Positions 35,850 to 49,066 are shown, counted from the stretch's first letter. The stretch: 64,000 nucleotides of DNA from Panopea generosa (GCA_029582155.1 CM055909.1:47184412-47248411), one strand, 5' to 3'. Made by a program: numbers and translations. Notes: generated by a model not told the origin, from the sequence alone.

Positions 35850-38035
35850 CAAAACAGTACATTAAAATTAACAACAGTTCATTTTACCAGTTCGCTTCAC
35901 AATGTCAGTGATAGCATTTGATGTATGCTTGTTCTTGCAAGACATGTTGAAGATTAATGAACTAATCAAAAAAACTAGGCAAAAAGATCTCCTGTTCACG
36001 GATGGTCGTCATTACTTAATTTTACTGTCGACTCTATATTTGCTACGTTTAAAAACGAATGTGTTCTTTCATCTGAATGACACGGGGCACAGCTTTATAC
36101 ATAACGAAATGTGAATTTTGAATAGTCTAATTTGTTTGCTCCACGATATTCAACATGAACGTCCAGAGTGACGGCACTTAGGACATTGCTCAAGTAGGCC
36201 ACGTCCTTATATAACTGTAGAATTGTTATTATTGTTATTGAAAACAATACAATGAATATCTTATGTATTTATCTCAATAATATAACTTAGTTAATATGGA
36301 ACTACAACAGATTATCAGCTTGCTTTGAATATTACTAGTACATAAGGAAAGAGAAAAAGAAAGACCTAACTACACAGTTTTCTTTCAGGGGCCGACCAGA
36401 AACAAACATATTCTTTTGGCCCTATAATGGATTCCTTTAAATTCGGATGACATTGCTCACAATATCATCTTAATCAAAATGCATACCTTTGTCTATTATA
36501 CTACAATGTTCTACATAGCTGACTATTAGTCTAATAATTATCTTAATTTTCACATTTATGCTAATTAACGTTTGATAGCGTTTAATTGATGCTATACTCG
36601 TATCTCAGCGGTTATTGCTATTCTACCGTCTATAAAAACGTGTGTAGATATAAAGCATCCGATGTATGCATTTCTTTATTAGTTTTATTGACACATTCAG
36701 TTGTTTTTTTGCAGATGCAGGTGTTATAGTATGAAGTAAGATCATTAGCCACACCGTTCATATCCAACACAAATGATTTAATTGCAGCCCAGATGTCATA
36801 AACAGTGGGAAGTCATTAATACATCATTAGTAAGAAATATCTTATTTTTAATCGTATTATAGAAATACTATGGCAGATGAGATGTTTTAAGAGCCATATG
36901 TATTTATATCTTGATTTATATTTTGAACGTGGATGAAAAGAGTTAATCAAGATTTTTCAAACTTTAGAATTGGCAAAAAAAAAAAAATTTCTCACATGTA
37001 CTCATATATACTATACTACTATTTTGATCTATTTAAACATGTCAATATGATATTATGTTAAAAATAATTTGCTATCTTAGCATTGGCAACCAGGCAATAC
37101 CCAAAAATAAAGATATTTATTTGCTGTTCAAGGGCTTGCGTCATAAATCTCATCACCTTAGCCTCCGAATCGGCTATCGGTAAATCTTTTTATATTTACT
37201 TAAATAAAAATATGTCGAAGTAAACTTTAGAAATTATTAAAATGGCTTAATTATTAGAAAAACGACTTTTGAAACTGTTATTTGTTCTTAATGAATAATC
37301 TACGTTTATCATATATGTATCTGCATTACAGGTGACATTACAGGTTAATCCTATATTGTACTAGGCTATTTATTTACCTGTTTTTATGCTGAATCAAATT
37401 ATGTAACTCACTATGTATTATTGTCTTCGTCATATTACTGTAATCTTTTTAAATGGCAAAAAGCAAATATTTTGCAGAGTTGCTAATACAATTGAAGCTT
37501 TGAAAAATGAATGGATTTTTAAAATCTTTAATCATTAATTATAGTGTATTTAAAAGATATAAATGTTACCTAGTTCATAGCATTAAGCAGAGCAAATTCA
37601 GCTTTACATGCATTCATTAGTACTCAAGCAGATCGCAAAGTATAAATATCGCTAAATGACACTTCTTTATGTATGTATTGTATTTACTATACTTATTGTA
37701 TATACTCACTGTGCATGTGTTGTGACGGTTGATGTTTCCCTTTAATGCTATATGAACTGACGATTACATATTTGGTTCCTTTATTGTATCCTTTATAAAA
37801 GTGTATACTAAGAAAGTATCAAACGATTTCAATCTTCAAACTATTTTTTCATTGAAATAATGGTTATAATAAATCATATCTTCGCCTGAAGATGTCATGT
37901 TCACTTTGCTGGATTATCAACACATCAGTAATATAAAATCCCAAATAATCGTTAGATATTTAGGCTATCTTTGACCATTGATCGGACCTAATCATTAAAC
38001 TTTTCACCTTATTTGACTTCACTTCATAATGCACT
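35850..38035. other. AT-rich interval, nothing recognised
   Basis: The 70-codon frame at 35902-36114 has no domain. No SINE, tandem repeat or exon was recognised. Confidence 0.5.
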
Positions 38036-38039
38036 CCGT

Positions 38040-40010
38040 TTGTAAGTGATGATCCAATGATCTTAATGAATGACGCAAAAGATTAGGCTCAATGTGCTAT
38101 CAAATCGTAAGGGTAGTTGACGTCAGTCGAACTAAGGCAATTACCATGGTAAGACAGCAAAAAATAAATTGGCATAAAGAAACAACGATATTAATGGATA
38201 CAAAGATGGTTGTATATAGAGCTAATAAACTACGAACATTTGTAATATACTAAATGAAATACCAACGTACTGCCTAGAATTAAATCTGAATAATTGAATG
38301 GATGAAACATTTTATCTTTAGATGGTACCCAAACTAATCAGATGACACTTCACGGCAATCCTTAAAATAACGTATATACACTCAAGAAATATAAAATCGC
38401 AACTCATAAAGATACATGATTGATTGATTGTTTGATATTTAACGTTATTCTCATACCTTCGAAGGCTAACAGGCGATCGTTTAACCTTATTAATGTTTCC
38501 TGGGTTCCTGAAAGGTTAACCAGTACTCGAGCACACCCCATCTCCACCAACTAACTGATAACTTCTTAGCTTGAATCAGCGGTGCGAGACGAGTGATAAT
38601 GAGACACAATATCGTATACCAACCACCACGGAGACTGTAACCGGGTGGGGATTCGAACTCACGAACCCTGGATTGATAGTCAGACGCGTTACCGACTGAG
38701 CTAATCGGGCCCTGCAAGATATATGAAAACGTAATATATTTAGCACTAGTGTATATACACCCATACTCTACAGTTTATTAATGTTATAAGTCGTTCATTT
38801 GAGATGTTACTGCATGTTTTATTTCCTCCAATATTGGTGTCACCTTTTTCATTTCCAAATAAGTCCCCTCTAAACCCCGTGTTACGTTTTCATATCTCTT
38901 CCAGGAGTGCATTTTCATATCTCTTGTGTGTAATTAGTCTTATTTCAAATATCACCATTATATCTGAAAGTGTATCAAGTACGTCACTAGTTTTTTAATT
39001 GATCATCAGCATTTTCTGCATTATTTTACATTATAACGTTTTTTAATTCACAGTATGTTATGTATAGGTGGTGAGAAGATTCTTAAACCTGAGGTAATCT
39101 TACACGCTATACCTATCTCTCAACATAACGATGCAATATTGATAAATCGAATGAATTGTAATTCCGTTTTATAAACAACATCACAGTTTCCCTAGCTAGC
39201 GTGATAAAACTAATTCAAAATTCAATAAGCTTTATATACAACAGACACTACAATCGACTATATCTCTTTATATTATTTTCATTTTTTGTTAACATTTAGT
39301 TTAGTTCAACCCGTGTTATTTTATGTAGAAACATTACACACTAATCGCGACTGTCATTGTACATAAAAGGAACATTTTTAACTTCCTGTATGTACTGCGT
39401 GCCTCTAAAGTATAGTTTTGCTATAATTCTTTACAACACTTAAAGTGTTACCCAAAATAAGTATAACCTGTATAAACATCATTTTAAATCTCAGTTATAA
39501 GTAAACACTACTTTGTTAGAATCAGTGTCAATAATCATTTTTTTGTAAATAAATATAAAACCGCATACGTTCCATGTGTGAGTTCAATGCATTTAACGTT
39601 TTGAAACACCAACTAGTGCCATGAACCAAAAAAACAGCCAATTAAACAACAAAACCTACCGAAAATCAAATAAATGTTGTTGATAATACAGCCGTCAAGG
39701 GATTTAAAACATTTATGACCTCAGGCACATGTCGCTCTCCTTAAACTATAACGATCATTTAAGTTCCAATTGCACATAGGGAATAAAACAAACAAAACAA
39801 TGCTCGATTTCAAAGTAGAACTAGGACTCGAAATGTTAACCTGCATTGCCCAGACAATAAGAAAATGAGATAGAAAGAATGCTTAATCTAATATGTCACA
39901 AACACCATGGTGACTTTGTTGGACCCGCTGAGTTCTATTTATTTCTAATGACGCATTTTGTGTACGTGAGGAGAAATTGTTTCAGGACCAAATTGTGTTA
40001 CTTGTTTCTC
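38040..40010. repeat. Diverged tandem duplication, copy 1
   Basis: A series of blocks here reappears in the same order and orientation at 40705-43395. Examples: TGATCCAATG (38047/40712), ATGGTAAGACAGCAAAA against ATGGAAAGACAGCAAAA, AAATCGAATGAATTG (39143/41543), CGTGATAAAACTAAT, CAAAATTCAATAA, and TTTAATATGTCACAAACACC-like (39890/43240) with GTTCTATTTATTTCTAATGA. The offset changes exactly where one copy carries a SINE. No coding function is evident. Confidence 0.9.
38420..38715 (-). mobile_element. tRNA-derived SINE, family A, with target-site duplication
   Basis: Read on the minus strand: GATTAGCTCAGTCGGTAACG (box A), GGTTCGTGAGTTCGAATCC (box B), ACAGTCTCCGTGGTGGTTGG, CACCGCTGATTCAAGC, CTGGTTAACCTTTCAGGA, AGCCTTCGAAGGTATGAG and a CAATCAATCAATC tail. 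Flanks are AAGATACATGA at 38409-38419 and AAGATATATGA at 38716-38726 (10 of 11 identical), a target-site duplication made on insertion. The 75-codon minus frame over it is not a gene. The 3' tail type suggests mobilisation by a LINE that recognises a short simple-repeat end. Confidence 0.95.
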
Positions 40011-40011
40011 T

Positions 40012-40704
40012 TAACTAAACTAATTCTATTTTAAAAGTTTTTTTGTTCAAATTCTTAGTGCACATGATGGAAGGAACATATTGTATAAATGAAGTGTTTG
40101 TTTTATCCCTGGAGAATGCACAAATAAGAAAATATATATATATCTTCCGATAATGCAACAACCCCTCACGAGAATTATGCGCAAAATATTCCTCGCATTT
40201 CGCCCCATTGGTGCAAAAAAGTACCGAGTGCCTTCTTATCACATATACACTTGGTACCCTTTTGCACGCATTGGGGCGAATATTATGACAGTACACGACT
40301 ATCACACTGCATTGACTTAATCATATAATGCATTTTAGTTATATATTACAATGATTTTATAACCACTACCTAGTCTCTCATACATGTATATACGAATCTT
40401 AGAATGGTCAAATATAAGTAATGAGAGGAAGTATACATTTCCATAAGAGATATGGAATATGTTACTCGTATTCATAATTATATAATCGGAAATGACATTT
40501 TAATCGATGATAACAAAACATTTTGAAAAATATAGACAGGTTTCTTTGTTATTCTTCGCGAGAACCTGTTAATTTGGAAAGTCCATAATAACAAGATTTT
40601 AGTGAAAATGTAGATCGTTGTTTTGATTAAATTTTATAATAGTTAGGTATTATACGCTAGCGCATTAAAGATACAGATGGACATGTACTTTTAAAACAAA
40701 TACA
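40012..40704. other. Spacer between duplication copies
   Basis: It contains the strong hairpin at 40199-40280. Otherwise no gene; the 96-codon minus frame 40015-40305 spans the hairpin and has no domain. Confidence 0.5.
40199..40280. repeat. Imperfect hairpin, ~32-bp stem, 17-nt loop
   Basis: The left arm 40199-40230 starts TTCGCCCCATTGGTGCAAAA. The right arm 40248-40280 ends TTTTGCACGCATTGGGGCGA followed by A. They pair with a few mismatches and one bulge around a 17-nt loop, about 82 nt in all. Size and shape would suit either a precursor of a small RNA or the core of a palindromic MITE. It is GC-richer than its surroundings. Confidence 0.8.
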
Positions 40705-43395
40705 AACAGTAATGATCCAATGGCCGACTGCACAGAGGGAATGTACAGATCAGACACAATGAAAGATATTTGACTTCAGTTTTATTATCGGTATTGCTAT
40801 GGAAAGACAGCAAAATATAAGTTGGCTAAAAGAAACAATATATTTTATTTGATAAAAAGATGGATATTTCCAGATATTTCTAATATATTTTAAAAGGAAT
40901 ATATCTTGTAAAAACGCTATAAATACTGTCAATCCGAATATATTCGTATGTCAAATAAACTTAAAACGATATACCAATTCTAAAAATAGACAGCATTAAA
41001 ATACTGTTTGACGGCCTTCACATCGTTATTCGAACTATGACAAGTATGAAACAATTTTAACTTCGTGCCAACATATATAGCAGGTCGAATTAACATTAAA
41101 ATGAAATCACGTGGCTCATTTTATACGTAACAAAATATGTTCAATTCTGAGCGGAAAATCTATTTTAGTCCAAGTTAAGAAGTCCCTATTCAATATATTA
41201 TTTTGTCAGATTTAAAAAGATATCGTTTTGACAATGTGGGGTCAGTGATTATATAAAGGCATGATATATAGGGGAACAATCTTTTAAGACAATTTTAAAA
41301 AAGTGAACAATCTTGATATATTTTCTTAAAAGTGTATCAAGTAAGTTGTTAGTGCTCTTTATTTGTCTAACAACATTTATTTTGCTTTATTTTACTTTAT
41401 AATGCTTTCTTGATTCACATTTTTTATATACAGGCGTTTAGAAGATTCCAAAGACTCCACGTTTTCAGTGTAAGTTTCAGCAAGCAAACCAACAGGTGGT
41501 CTTATACGCTATACCCATCTCCCAATTTAACGGTTCAATATTAATAAATCGAATGAATTGCAATTCTATTTTGTAATAAACAGCACAGCATTTCCTCGCA
41601 AACGTGATAAAACTAATCCAAAATTCAATAAATAGTATATACAACGTGTCAGAAACTATATTCGTTATTTCGTCTAAATCCCTTTATATCCGTTTATTAT
41701 ACTTTTTAACATGTATTTTAGTTCAAACTGCGCTATTTTATATTGAAAAATATCATTCCTTAATCGTTCACGTCATAGCTAACTAAAATACATTAAAGGA
41801 ACGTCTTCTAGAGCTTTACTTCCTGTGTTGTTTCCTGTGATTCGAATGGACCATTTTGATTGATGTTATGTTCAACAATTTGTACATCGGTATTGCAGCA
41901 GATTGTACGTAAGATAAACAAAAACCTGCATATATTGTATTTTCAATCTCAGTCTAAAATATAATATATTGTTAGTTGTGCAATATAATCAGTTTAAACA
42001 ATCATTCCTTGTAAACAAATATAAAAACACGGACAACCAATGAGTCAGTTTTACAATATATTTTTAAATGTTAACGTTGTGACCGACAACTAGTTTTATG
42101 AACTAAAGTCAGCCCTTTCAACAACACAACTGTCCAAAGATTAAATATTACAGAACAAAACATCTTTTGTTTCGTTATAAAGTACATTTTACAACTTAAT
42201 TTTAAACAAAATTAAATACATTGTACACTTTAATTTAAAATATGACATTAAACAGAATTTTGCTATTACAAATATGCAATAAATGACGGATATAATTACT
42301 TAATTCAAATATAAAGATTGGGTTGTAATATATGTTATATCAATAATATAACAAACACCGCGTCACTTCGGTATCTCGTTCTAACATAATTATTTGAAAA
42401 AGGATTTGCTCGTCATTAACTACTACACTAATCCAGTGATTACATATTGTATTTTGAAATATTACATTTTGTTTTCATTTAATTTACAATTGGTTTCTAT
42501 AAGTGACCATAGACTCGTGTTTCAGTTTAAACGCTTTGTATATGCAAACAGAGATGTAATAATACTATTATAATGTGTTTGCTATCAGTTTAAAATAATC
42601 CAGCATATGTGTTAATAATAATACTATGAGATATATTGCTGTGTGGGATTAACAAAATATAATTTGCTTAGATTAAGATGCATGACTTTTTATATAATCA
42701 AGAGTTTACGGTGTTAAAATGCGCCTTTTTATAAAAATATTTGGGACGACATACTTATACTAATGAAGGCGATTGAAGTAATTGGCAAGGAATCTAGATT
42801 ACAAAGTGATTTAACGTCATTTCTAATACATTTCAGGATATATATGGCGTATCTAGATTTTTGGCGGAGGAGTTCCTCAGACTGAATCTGAGTAGAACCA
42901 CCGTCCTTCTGCACATAAAGTTTTTTTTCAGCGAGCACGGCTCGAATCTAATACCTAAGCGATGGGAGGTAAGCGGTATTGAGGCGGCGCCTTAGGCCAA
43001 TTGGCCACGGAAGATCATTTTTCTAATTAGAAGATCAGCTGCAAAGGAAAAAACGGAAACATTTAGCATCAAGGATCTAAGGCCCACGTCGTCGTAAATT
43101 ATAATGAACACTTTCTGTTTCAGTTTCACTCAAATACACACGAAATAATATCAAAGTAACTATGGCCGTTTATCAAAGTAGAACTTAAGGCCATTAACCT
43201 GCAATTCAATAATATAGTGAAGAAAAAAACCGCTTATTATAATTTAATATGTCACAAACACCATTGCGTCTTTGTTGGACCCACTGTGTTCTATTTATTT
43301 CTAATGAAGTGGCATATATTGTATACGTGAGTAAAAAAATGTTTTAGTAACAAAGCCAGTTCTTGGTGTTGAGCTTCTTGTTACAACTCATAAGT
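40705..43395. repeat. Diverged tandem duplication, copy 2
   Basis: Second copy of 38040-40010. It lacks the SINE present in copy 1 and instead has about 0.95 kb of extra sequence between roughly 42150 and 43165 that includes a family B SINE. The small frames inside (40750-40932 minus, 41604-41786 plus) have no domain. Confidence 0.9.
42820..43017 (-). mobile_element. tRNA-derived SINE, family B
   Basis: On the minus strand: CCGTGGCCAATTGGCCTAAG (box A), TTAGATTCGAGCCGTGC (box B), then GGTGGTTCTACTCAGATTCA, CTCCGCCAAAAATCTAGATA, CGCCATATATATCCTGAAAT. Flanks TCATTTCTAAT (42818) and TCATTTTTCTAAT (43017) could be a weak target duplication. Best-preserved head of the family B copies here. Confidence 0.85.
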
Positions 43396-43663
43396 GAACT
43401 TGAAGGGAATGCAAAAAAAAGTAGAGAAAACATACTCCTCGAATATGCGAGTAATAGTTGAATGACACAATTACCATAACATACAAACAATTATTACGTG
43501 AACTTATAATAATGATGAATTTCAAACAAACACATTATGACAAAAAGATGACCTTCTGACGGCCAGTAGCAATACCAAATATATTGTTTTAAACTTGGTT
43601 CAAAGGTGCACCTTCAAAATTATATCTGATATAGTTGAAGTGTATTCTTTTGTCATAACTAGT

Positions 43664-44540
43664 TAATGCAACGACAATGTGCTATCCATACATCAAGCGA
43701 CTACAAGGCAACGTGCTATCCATACATCAAACGGGCACACAGCGCACGGCATTGTGCTATCCATACATCAAACGACTACACGACAATGTGCTATCCATAC
43801 ATCAAACAGACACACAGCGCTGTGCTATCTATACATCAAACGACTACACGGCACTGTGCTATCCATAAATCCAACGGGCACATGGCACATGGCAATGTGT
43901 TAGCCATATATCAAACCGACACACAGCGCTGTGAAATCTATACATCAAACGACTACACGGCAATGTGCTATCCATACATCAAACGGGCACACGGCACATG
44001 GCAATGTGCTATCCATACATCAAACGGGCACACAACACTGTGCTATCTATACATCAAACAACTACACGGCAATGTGCTATCCATACATCAAACGGGCACA
44101 CGGCACATGGCAATTTGCTATCAATACATCAAACGGACACACAGCGCTGTGCTATCTATACATCAAACGACTACACGGCAATGTGCTATCAATACATCAA
44201 ACGGGCACACGGCACATGGCAGTGTGCTATCCATACATCAAACAGACACACACCAATGTGCTTTCCATACACCAAACAGGCACAAGGCAATGTGATATCC
44301 ATACATCAAAAGGGCACACGGCACATGGCAGTGTGCTATCCATACAACAAACGGGCACACGGCAATGTGCTATCCATACATCGAACGGGCACACGGCAAT
44401 GTGCTATTCATACATCAAACGGACACACGACAATGTGCTATTCATACATAAAACGGGCACACGGCAATGTGCTATTCATACATCAAACGGGCACAGGGCA
44501 ATGTGCTATTCATACATCTAATGAGCACACGGCAATATAG
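43664..44540. repeat. 34/41/33-bp minisatellite with trimeric order
   Basis: About 24 units of AATGTGCTATCCATACATCA plus a variable half: CGACTACACGGC (34 bp), CGGGCACACGGCACATGG (41 bp) or CGGACACACAGCGCTG (33 bp). In the centre these three types cycle, giving a repeat of about 108 bp (43826, 43935, 44042, 44151). The unit has no stop codon in any forward frame, so three overlapping frames of about 190-210 codons exist, shifting phrases such as CYPYIKRAH and LSIHQTGT. I do not consider them proteins. Confidence 0.97.
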
Positions 44541-44544
44541 AAAT

Positions 44545-45210
44545 TGGTTTCGTTTATGTTCATGCGTCTAATTACTATATTTACCTATGAACGTGTGAAC
44601 ATATGGACATTTTAATCTCTCAATATTACTATCTGAAACTCTATAAGTATTTAAGAAATAAAACTACTGCGTCACGCTAGTTTGAAAACATGAGTTATAT
44701 TCATAAAAGATGATATTTCAGTCATACCGATAAAATCCAGTTATCCAAAAGCTGATTATTTTTTTTTTTAATAAAACACTAATTATCGTCATTTGTCTTA
44801 CTTTGTCATGAACCTGATTTTCCTTTGCTAATAGTGACTATGTTATGTTGTCAAATGTATTGACGAACACGGATTTTCTATTTATTTATCTAATAACCTT
44901 ACAGCGAGGATAAGAAGTGTGATTTGGAAAAAGCTTAGGATAATCGATCATATATGATAAAAAAAATAATCCTTGAAAGTACAATATGTATCAACCCGAA
45001 CGGCTGGAGTGGTGTTCTATTTTCGACTCCAATACAGAAATAATTATAACACCACTGATTCAAGATATGGCGCGTATTTAACGCCCGCCAGCTATATTAA
45101 CGAAAGGATGTTTAGCCAAAGGAGATTTAGACTTAAATTGACCACGTTACACAAGCAATGTGAACACAATCAATATTTTAATACAGACTTTTCTATATAC
45201 GATGAAACCT
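44545..45210. other. Spacer, nothing recognised
   Basis: The 80-codon frame at 44973-45215 has no domain or splice support. Confidence 0.45.
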
Positions 45211-45214
45211 GTTG

Positions 45215-45372
45215 AAGCAGAAGGAGCAAAAATGACATTTTAAGACAGGTTTTTGCTTAAGACAGGTTAATTTACTCAGAAAGCATAAGTACTTGAAAAA
45301 TCAAATGTGACTGCTTAGGTCAAGTAGCTGCTTTATAGAGTTGACCGCTTACGCAGGCTTGACTGTAAAAAC
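45215..45372. repeat. Dispersed repeat E, copy 1
   Basis: AAGCAGAAGGAGCAAAAATG, CATTTTAAGACAGGTTTTTG, CAGGTTAATTT, GTGACTGCTTAGG and GTTGACCGCTTACGCAGGCT followed by TTGACTGTA. The same blocks in the same order occur at 62735-62865. A fragment of the 3' half is on the minus strand at 6150-6225. No inverted termini were seen. Confidence 0.8.
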
Positions 45373-45379
45373 GATCACA

Positions 45380-48300
45380 TGCAGAACAAACAAGTGACAA
45401 CAGAGGTATGCCCATTGAAACAGTGAAAAGCGAACGACGACACTGAATAGTCTAAACCTGGCTACCGAGCTCTTCCCTCGTAGCCATATCATAAGACGTG
45501 ACAGTGAAAATAAAAGTATCCCTGCCAGACTGTTTTCTTACAAAAACTGCAGCATGCGCACGACTGTGTATGGTTTATAACACAGTAATACTAGGCCTAA
45601 CATAGCACCGGCATATGGTTATTTCTCTTTAGAGACGATTTCAAATATTAAACAATCATTTGTTGGCAAAATAAATGCTTCAAATCGAAACAGAAAAGTT
45701 AAACGTATCTTAACATGAATATATCGAGGGCTTAGTGTAAAACTTGTCTATTTCAATATAGGCCGAGTTGCTAGATAGACACGTTTTGTTCTGAACCTTC
45801 CATATGCTAAAAGCAATCAAAATTATCTGAAAAAAAACACAACATTTATGATGGTTCAATACCACAACTAACACTGACAATGGCATTTGAATACATTCGA
45901 TTAAAATAATTAATTGTACAGTGAATGTTAAATTCATTTCACAACAAAACAATGCATCCCAACGGCTTCAGCGCGTGTTTCATGAAATACGCGTTTAGCT
46001 CATGATCAACAATCGACACGTCCAATTCAATCTACCTTGTTTAAACAAAATCGAAAGTACAACAAGGTGATATGAAGGGCAGACACCACTGACAATTATC
46101 CTATACGGATTAAGTATTTATTTAGTCCATTAAGGAGTGAAATAATAAACACGATTTAATATGAATATTGTTGAAACGAAAATGAAAGTACAAAAAGATA
46201 TAGTGGGCCATGCTAAGCATGTAGCCTTATTTTAAATATTTATTTTAAAGTAGTAAATGATTAATTCATCCATATTCTATACACAGACATATGTTATACT
46301 GGGGCTCCTACTCAATTCTGTATATTCATGAAAAGTAATTTTTCCATGATAATCATGTAACAATATTGACAATCTATGTACCGTAAAACAACATTAAGAT
46401 TTAATCTGTATGCAACTATGCATTACAAAGCATATTTACAAATAACGTTAATTAAATGTTATGTATGCAATAAATAGCTGCAACACATGTTTCTAGATAA
46501 CTTCAACATTCCTATCAGTATCAATAATTAGTTTCAGATCATTAAAGAGTGCAAGAGGTTGCTGTCTTTGCGTTTATGCCATAAAAAATGAAAACTCATG
46601 AACACCGATGTATTCATACAAGCTATTGAAATTTTGGTGATGACATATATTACAGTCAATGTTGAGACCACATATGAAGTAGGTTGTGGCAAATGTGTCA
46701 TAGAATATGCGATAGAAGTAGGACGATTGCGCATTGACATTGCCTGGAATATTGTGAAAACAATTTACTTAGTTGCCATATACGTTACAAAGACAAGTCA
46801 TTTTCCTTATAACGACTAAGAAAATGTTCCTGAGTAGTATAACTGATTTCATGGTAATCTTGTTTTGATTTGCATGAAATGCATTGATTTTAAGCTTGAC
46901 GATGTGTGTCCAGACTCTTATAGACGGAAACCGTCCGGTAATGAGAAATTCTTCTAGTGCTACACCGATAGAATATTTGCGAAGACTACGACTAATATCA
47001 TGAAAGAAACCATTTTGACAACCTAGATGGTTTACATAATGCATCAGTCTAAAGAGGAACTATCTCTTGAGAAGTGGTTAATTGAATGCCCACATAATGT
47101 TCCGAAAAATGTTAATTTACGCTTATCAATTTCACATTCTAACGATTTACAACCATGTAAACTAAATTAGAAACGAGTTCAACAGCATTTTAGATGAACT
47201 TCAAATTTATTTGATCAACATTTATAAGATTGTCCCATAGTTCACATCCATATAATGACTAAGCAGTTATACATTTTAAGGAAGTAGTAGGGTTTATTGC
47301 ATGTATTTGTTGCATTAAAATCAATGGACAGTGACCTTCTATACTCTTTTCCAAGATGTGTTTAACTTTCAGTTTCCATAATAACATATAGACCAAGACT
47401 CCAATTTTTTATAACACTTTCTAAACTCAGATTTAGTTTCATTAAAAACAATTATACCACATTTATTTGGATCATATGCATACATCGATTTACACGAATG
47501 TCTGTACATAAAAAACAACTGCTTTTCATTTTGCAACTTTCTGGACAAGTTTATGCACAAGTAGGATGCTACGTTCGAACAAAATATATTTTCACCAAGT
47601 ACATGTACGTGTTTCATGTTTGTTTAAATATAAAGGTGTCTTTTTAAGCATCAAATATGGTTTATTGTAGGATATAAAACTGATTTGACAAATTCAATTC
47701 GCGTGTGATAACCCTTTTAATAAATTGTTTATATATTGATTTGATAATGATTCCGTGTTCTATTATGGATAACGTTGCAAAGGACCACCGACAATTTGTT
47801 ATATACACTAACTTTTATGCTTCATCGGATATTGGTAATCTTTTAATGGGACACTTGGCAATGTTAAAATCAATTTTACCTGTAAGTTTACGCATATAAT
47901 CATAACCAAATGGCGATACTAGTATCTAAATGTTACTATAGTATGAAATATTTGGCCTTTTTTTTTATAAATTAACGGCGTAACGAAAGTTTAAGTAACA
48001 CATCTTTAGAAATACAAGTTTGTATTTTGAGTATTTTTTTTTCAATCCGTTGAAAACGGATAAAATTAATATATATATATATATATATTACTTTTTTCAT
48101 TGATGACAATAAATGTCAGCAATCCATCTATCAGAGTTATGTCCCTTGGTGAAGTAGAATCTTATATAAAAGTATGTGGTATTTAAATATATAATTTAAA
48201 GAAATAGATGTTTGAAGCGATACTTTGTTAAATTGCCAGGTGTGCCTTTAACAGTGCAAAATGTTAAAAGTAAAACGTTATTTTCATGCCGAAATAAAAT

Positions 48301-48750
48301 CTATTTTCAAAATGTAAATACTAAATCAACACAACAAAATATTTCGCATTATTGTCAAATGACATATTATTTCTAATTTATTTCAATATTCGACACAGAC
48401 GTTTACTTTTATGTCTGTTCCCATAAAACGGTCCATATAACACTGTTTCCCTTTTGTGTTTTATTGTAACATAACACTTTTATGGTCTCCAGCTAATTCT
48501 CGCTGAATATCATCTCTCTTAAAGGCAGGTGGTATATTTATAAAATCGGAAATTTCTGTTTTCCGGAAAGATTTATTATTGAAGCGCTAAGGTTTATTGT
48601 GTGGTTACATTTACTCTCCCTTTAGTATAGGTAAAACAGGAGTAGTAACTCAGAGTTCAGAGTAGGAAAAAGTTTTAAAATGTTGGAACACGGTTATATG
48701 AATGTAAAATCTGTGTTACCCAACCACCGATACTTGCGGATCTTAATACA
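45380..48750. other. AT-rich interval, nothing recognised
   Basis: Frames of 64-91 codons at 45710, 46534-47044, 47369 and 47705 overlap one another or lack domains. A (TA)n tract lies at about 48068-48089. Confidence 0.5.
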
Positions 48751-48752
48751 TC

Positions 48753-49066
48753 ATTACCGGGTCTGTTTAGCTCAGTCAGTAACGCGCCCGACTATCAATC
48801 CAGGGGTCGTGAATTCGAATCCCCGCCCAGCAATAGTCAATCAACAGTGATGATTTATATGCAACAATGTGTCTAATTACCATTAGTCTCTCACCGCTGA
48901 TTCAAATGGGAAAGTTACCAGTAAGTTGCGGTGTGAATGTGTTGGGGATGTGCTGGAGTTCTGGTTAACTTTTCAGGATCCCAGGAAACAGTGGTTAGCT
49001 TAACTGATCGTCTGTTAGCCCTCGATGGCATAAACATAAAATTACGCTAAATATTCAATCAATCAA
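48753..49066 (+). mobile_element. tRNA-derived SINE, family A, with perfect 12-bp target duplication
   Basis: Head: GTTTAGCTCAGTCAGTAACG (box A) and GTCGTGAATTCGAATCCCCG (box B), about 35 bp apart. Body: AGTGATGATTTATATGC, TCACCGCTGATTCAAATGG, CTGGTTAACTTTTCAGGA, TGTTAGCCCTCGATGG. Tail: TTCAATCAATCAATC. TCTTAATACATC stands on both sides (48741-48752 and 49067-49078), proving retroposition. Length is 314 bp. The tRNA-plus-central-domain build resembles known molluscan V-type SINEs, but the family name is not confirmed. Confidence 0.97.

Noticed and set aside
38490-38764. 75-codon and 62-codon minus frames
   Set aside because: Both lie on the family A SINE; the apparent protein (SSVGNASDYQSRVREFESPPG) is the tRNA-like head in translation, a common false annotation.
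43666-44540. Three overlapping ~200-codon forward frames
   Set aside because: Each is the same 33-41-bp unit read in a shifting frame; low-complexity repeat, not protein.
48758-48835. Functional tRNA gene
   Set aside because: Boxes A and B are good, but acceptor-stem pairing is lacking and the sequence runs straight into a SINE body with a target duplication.
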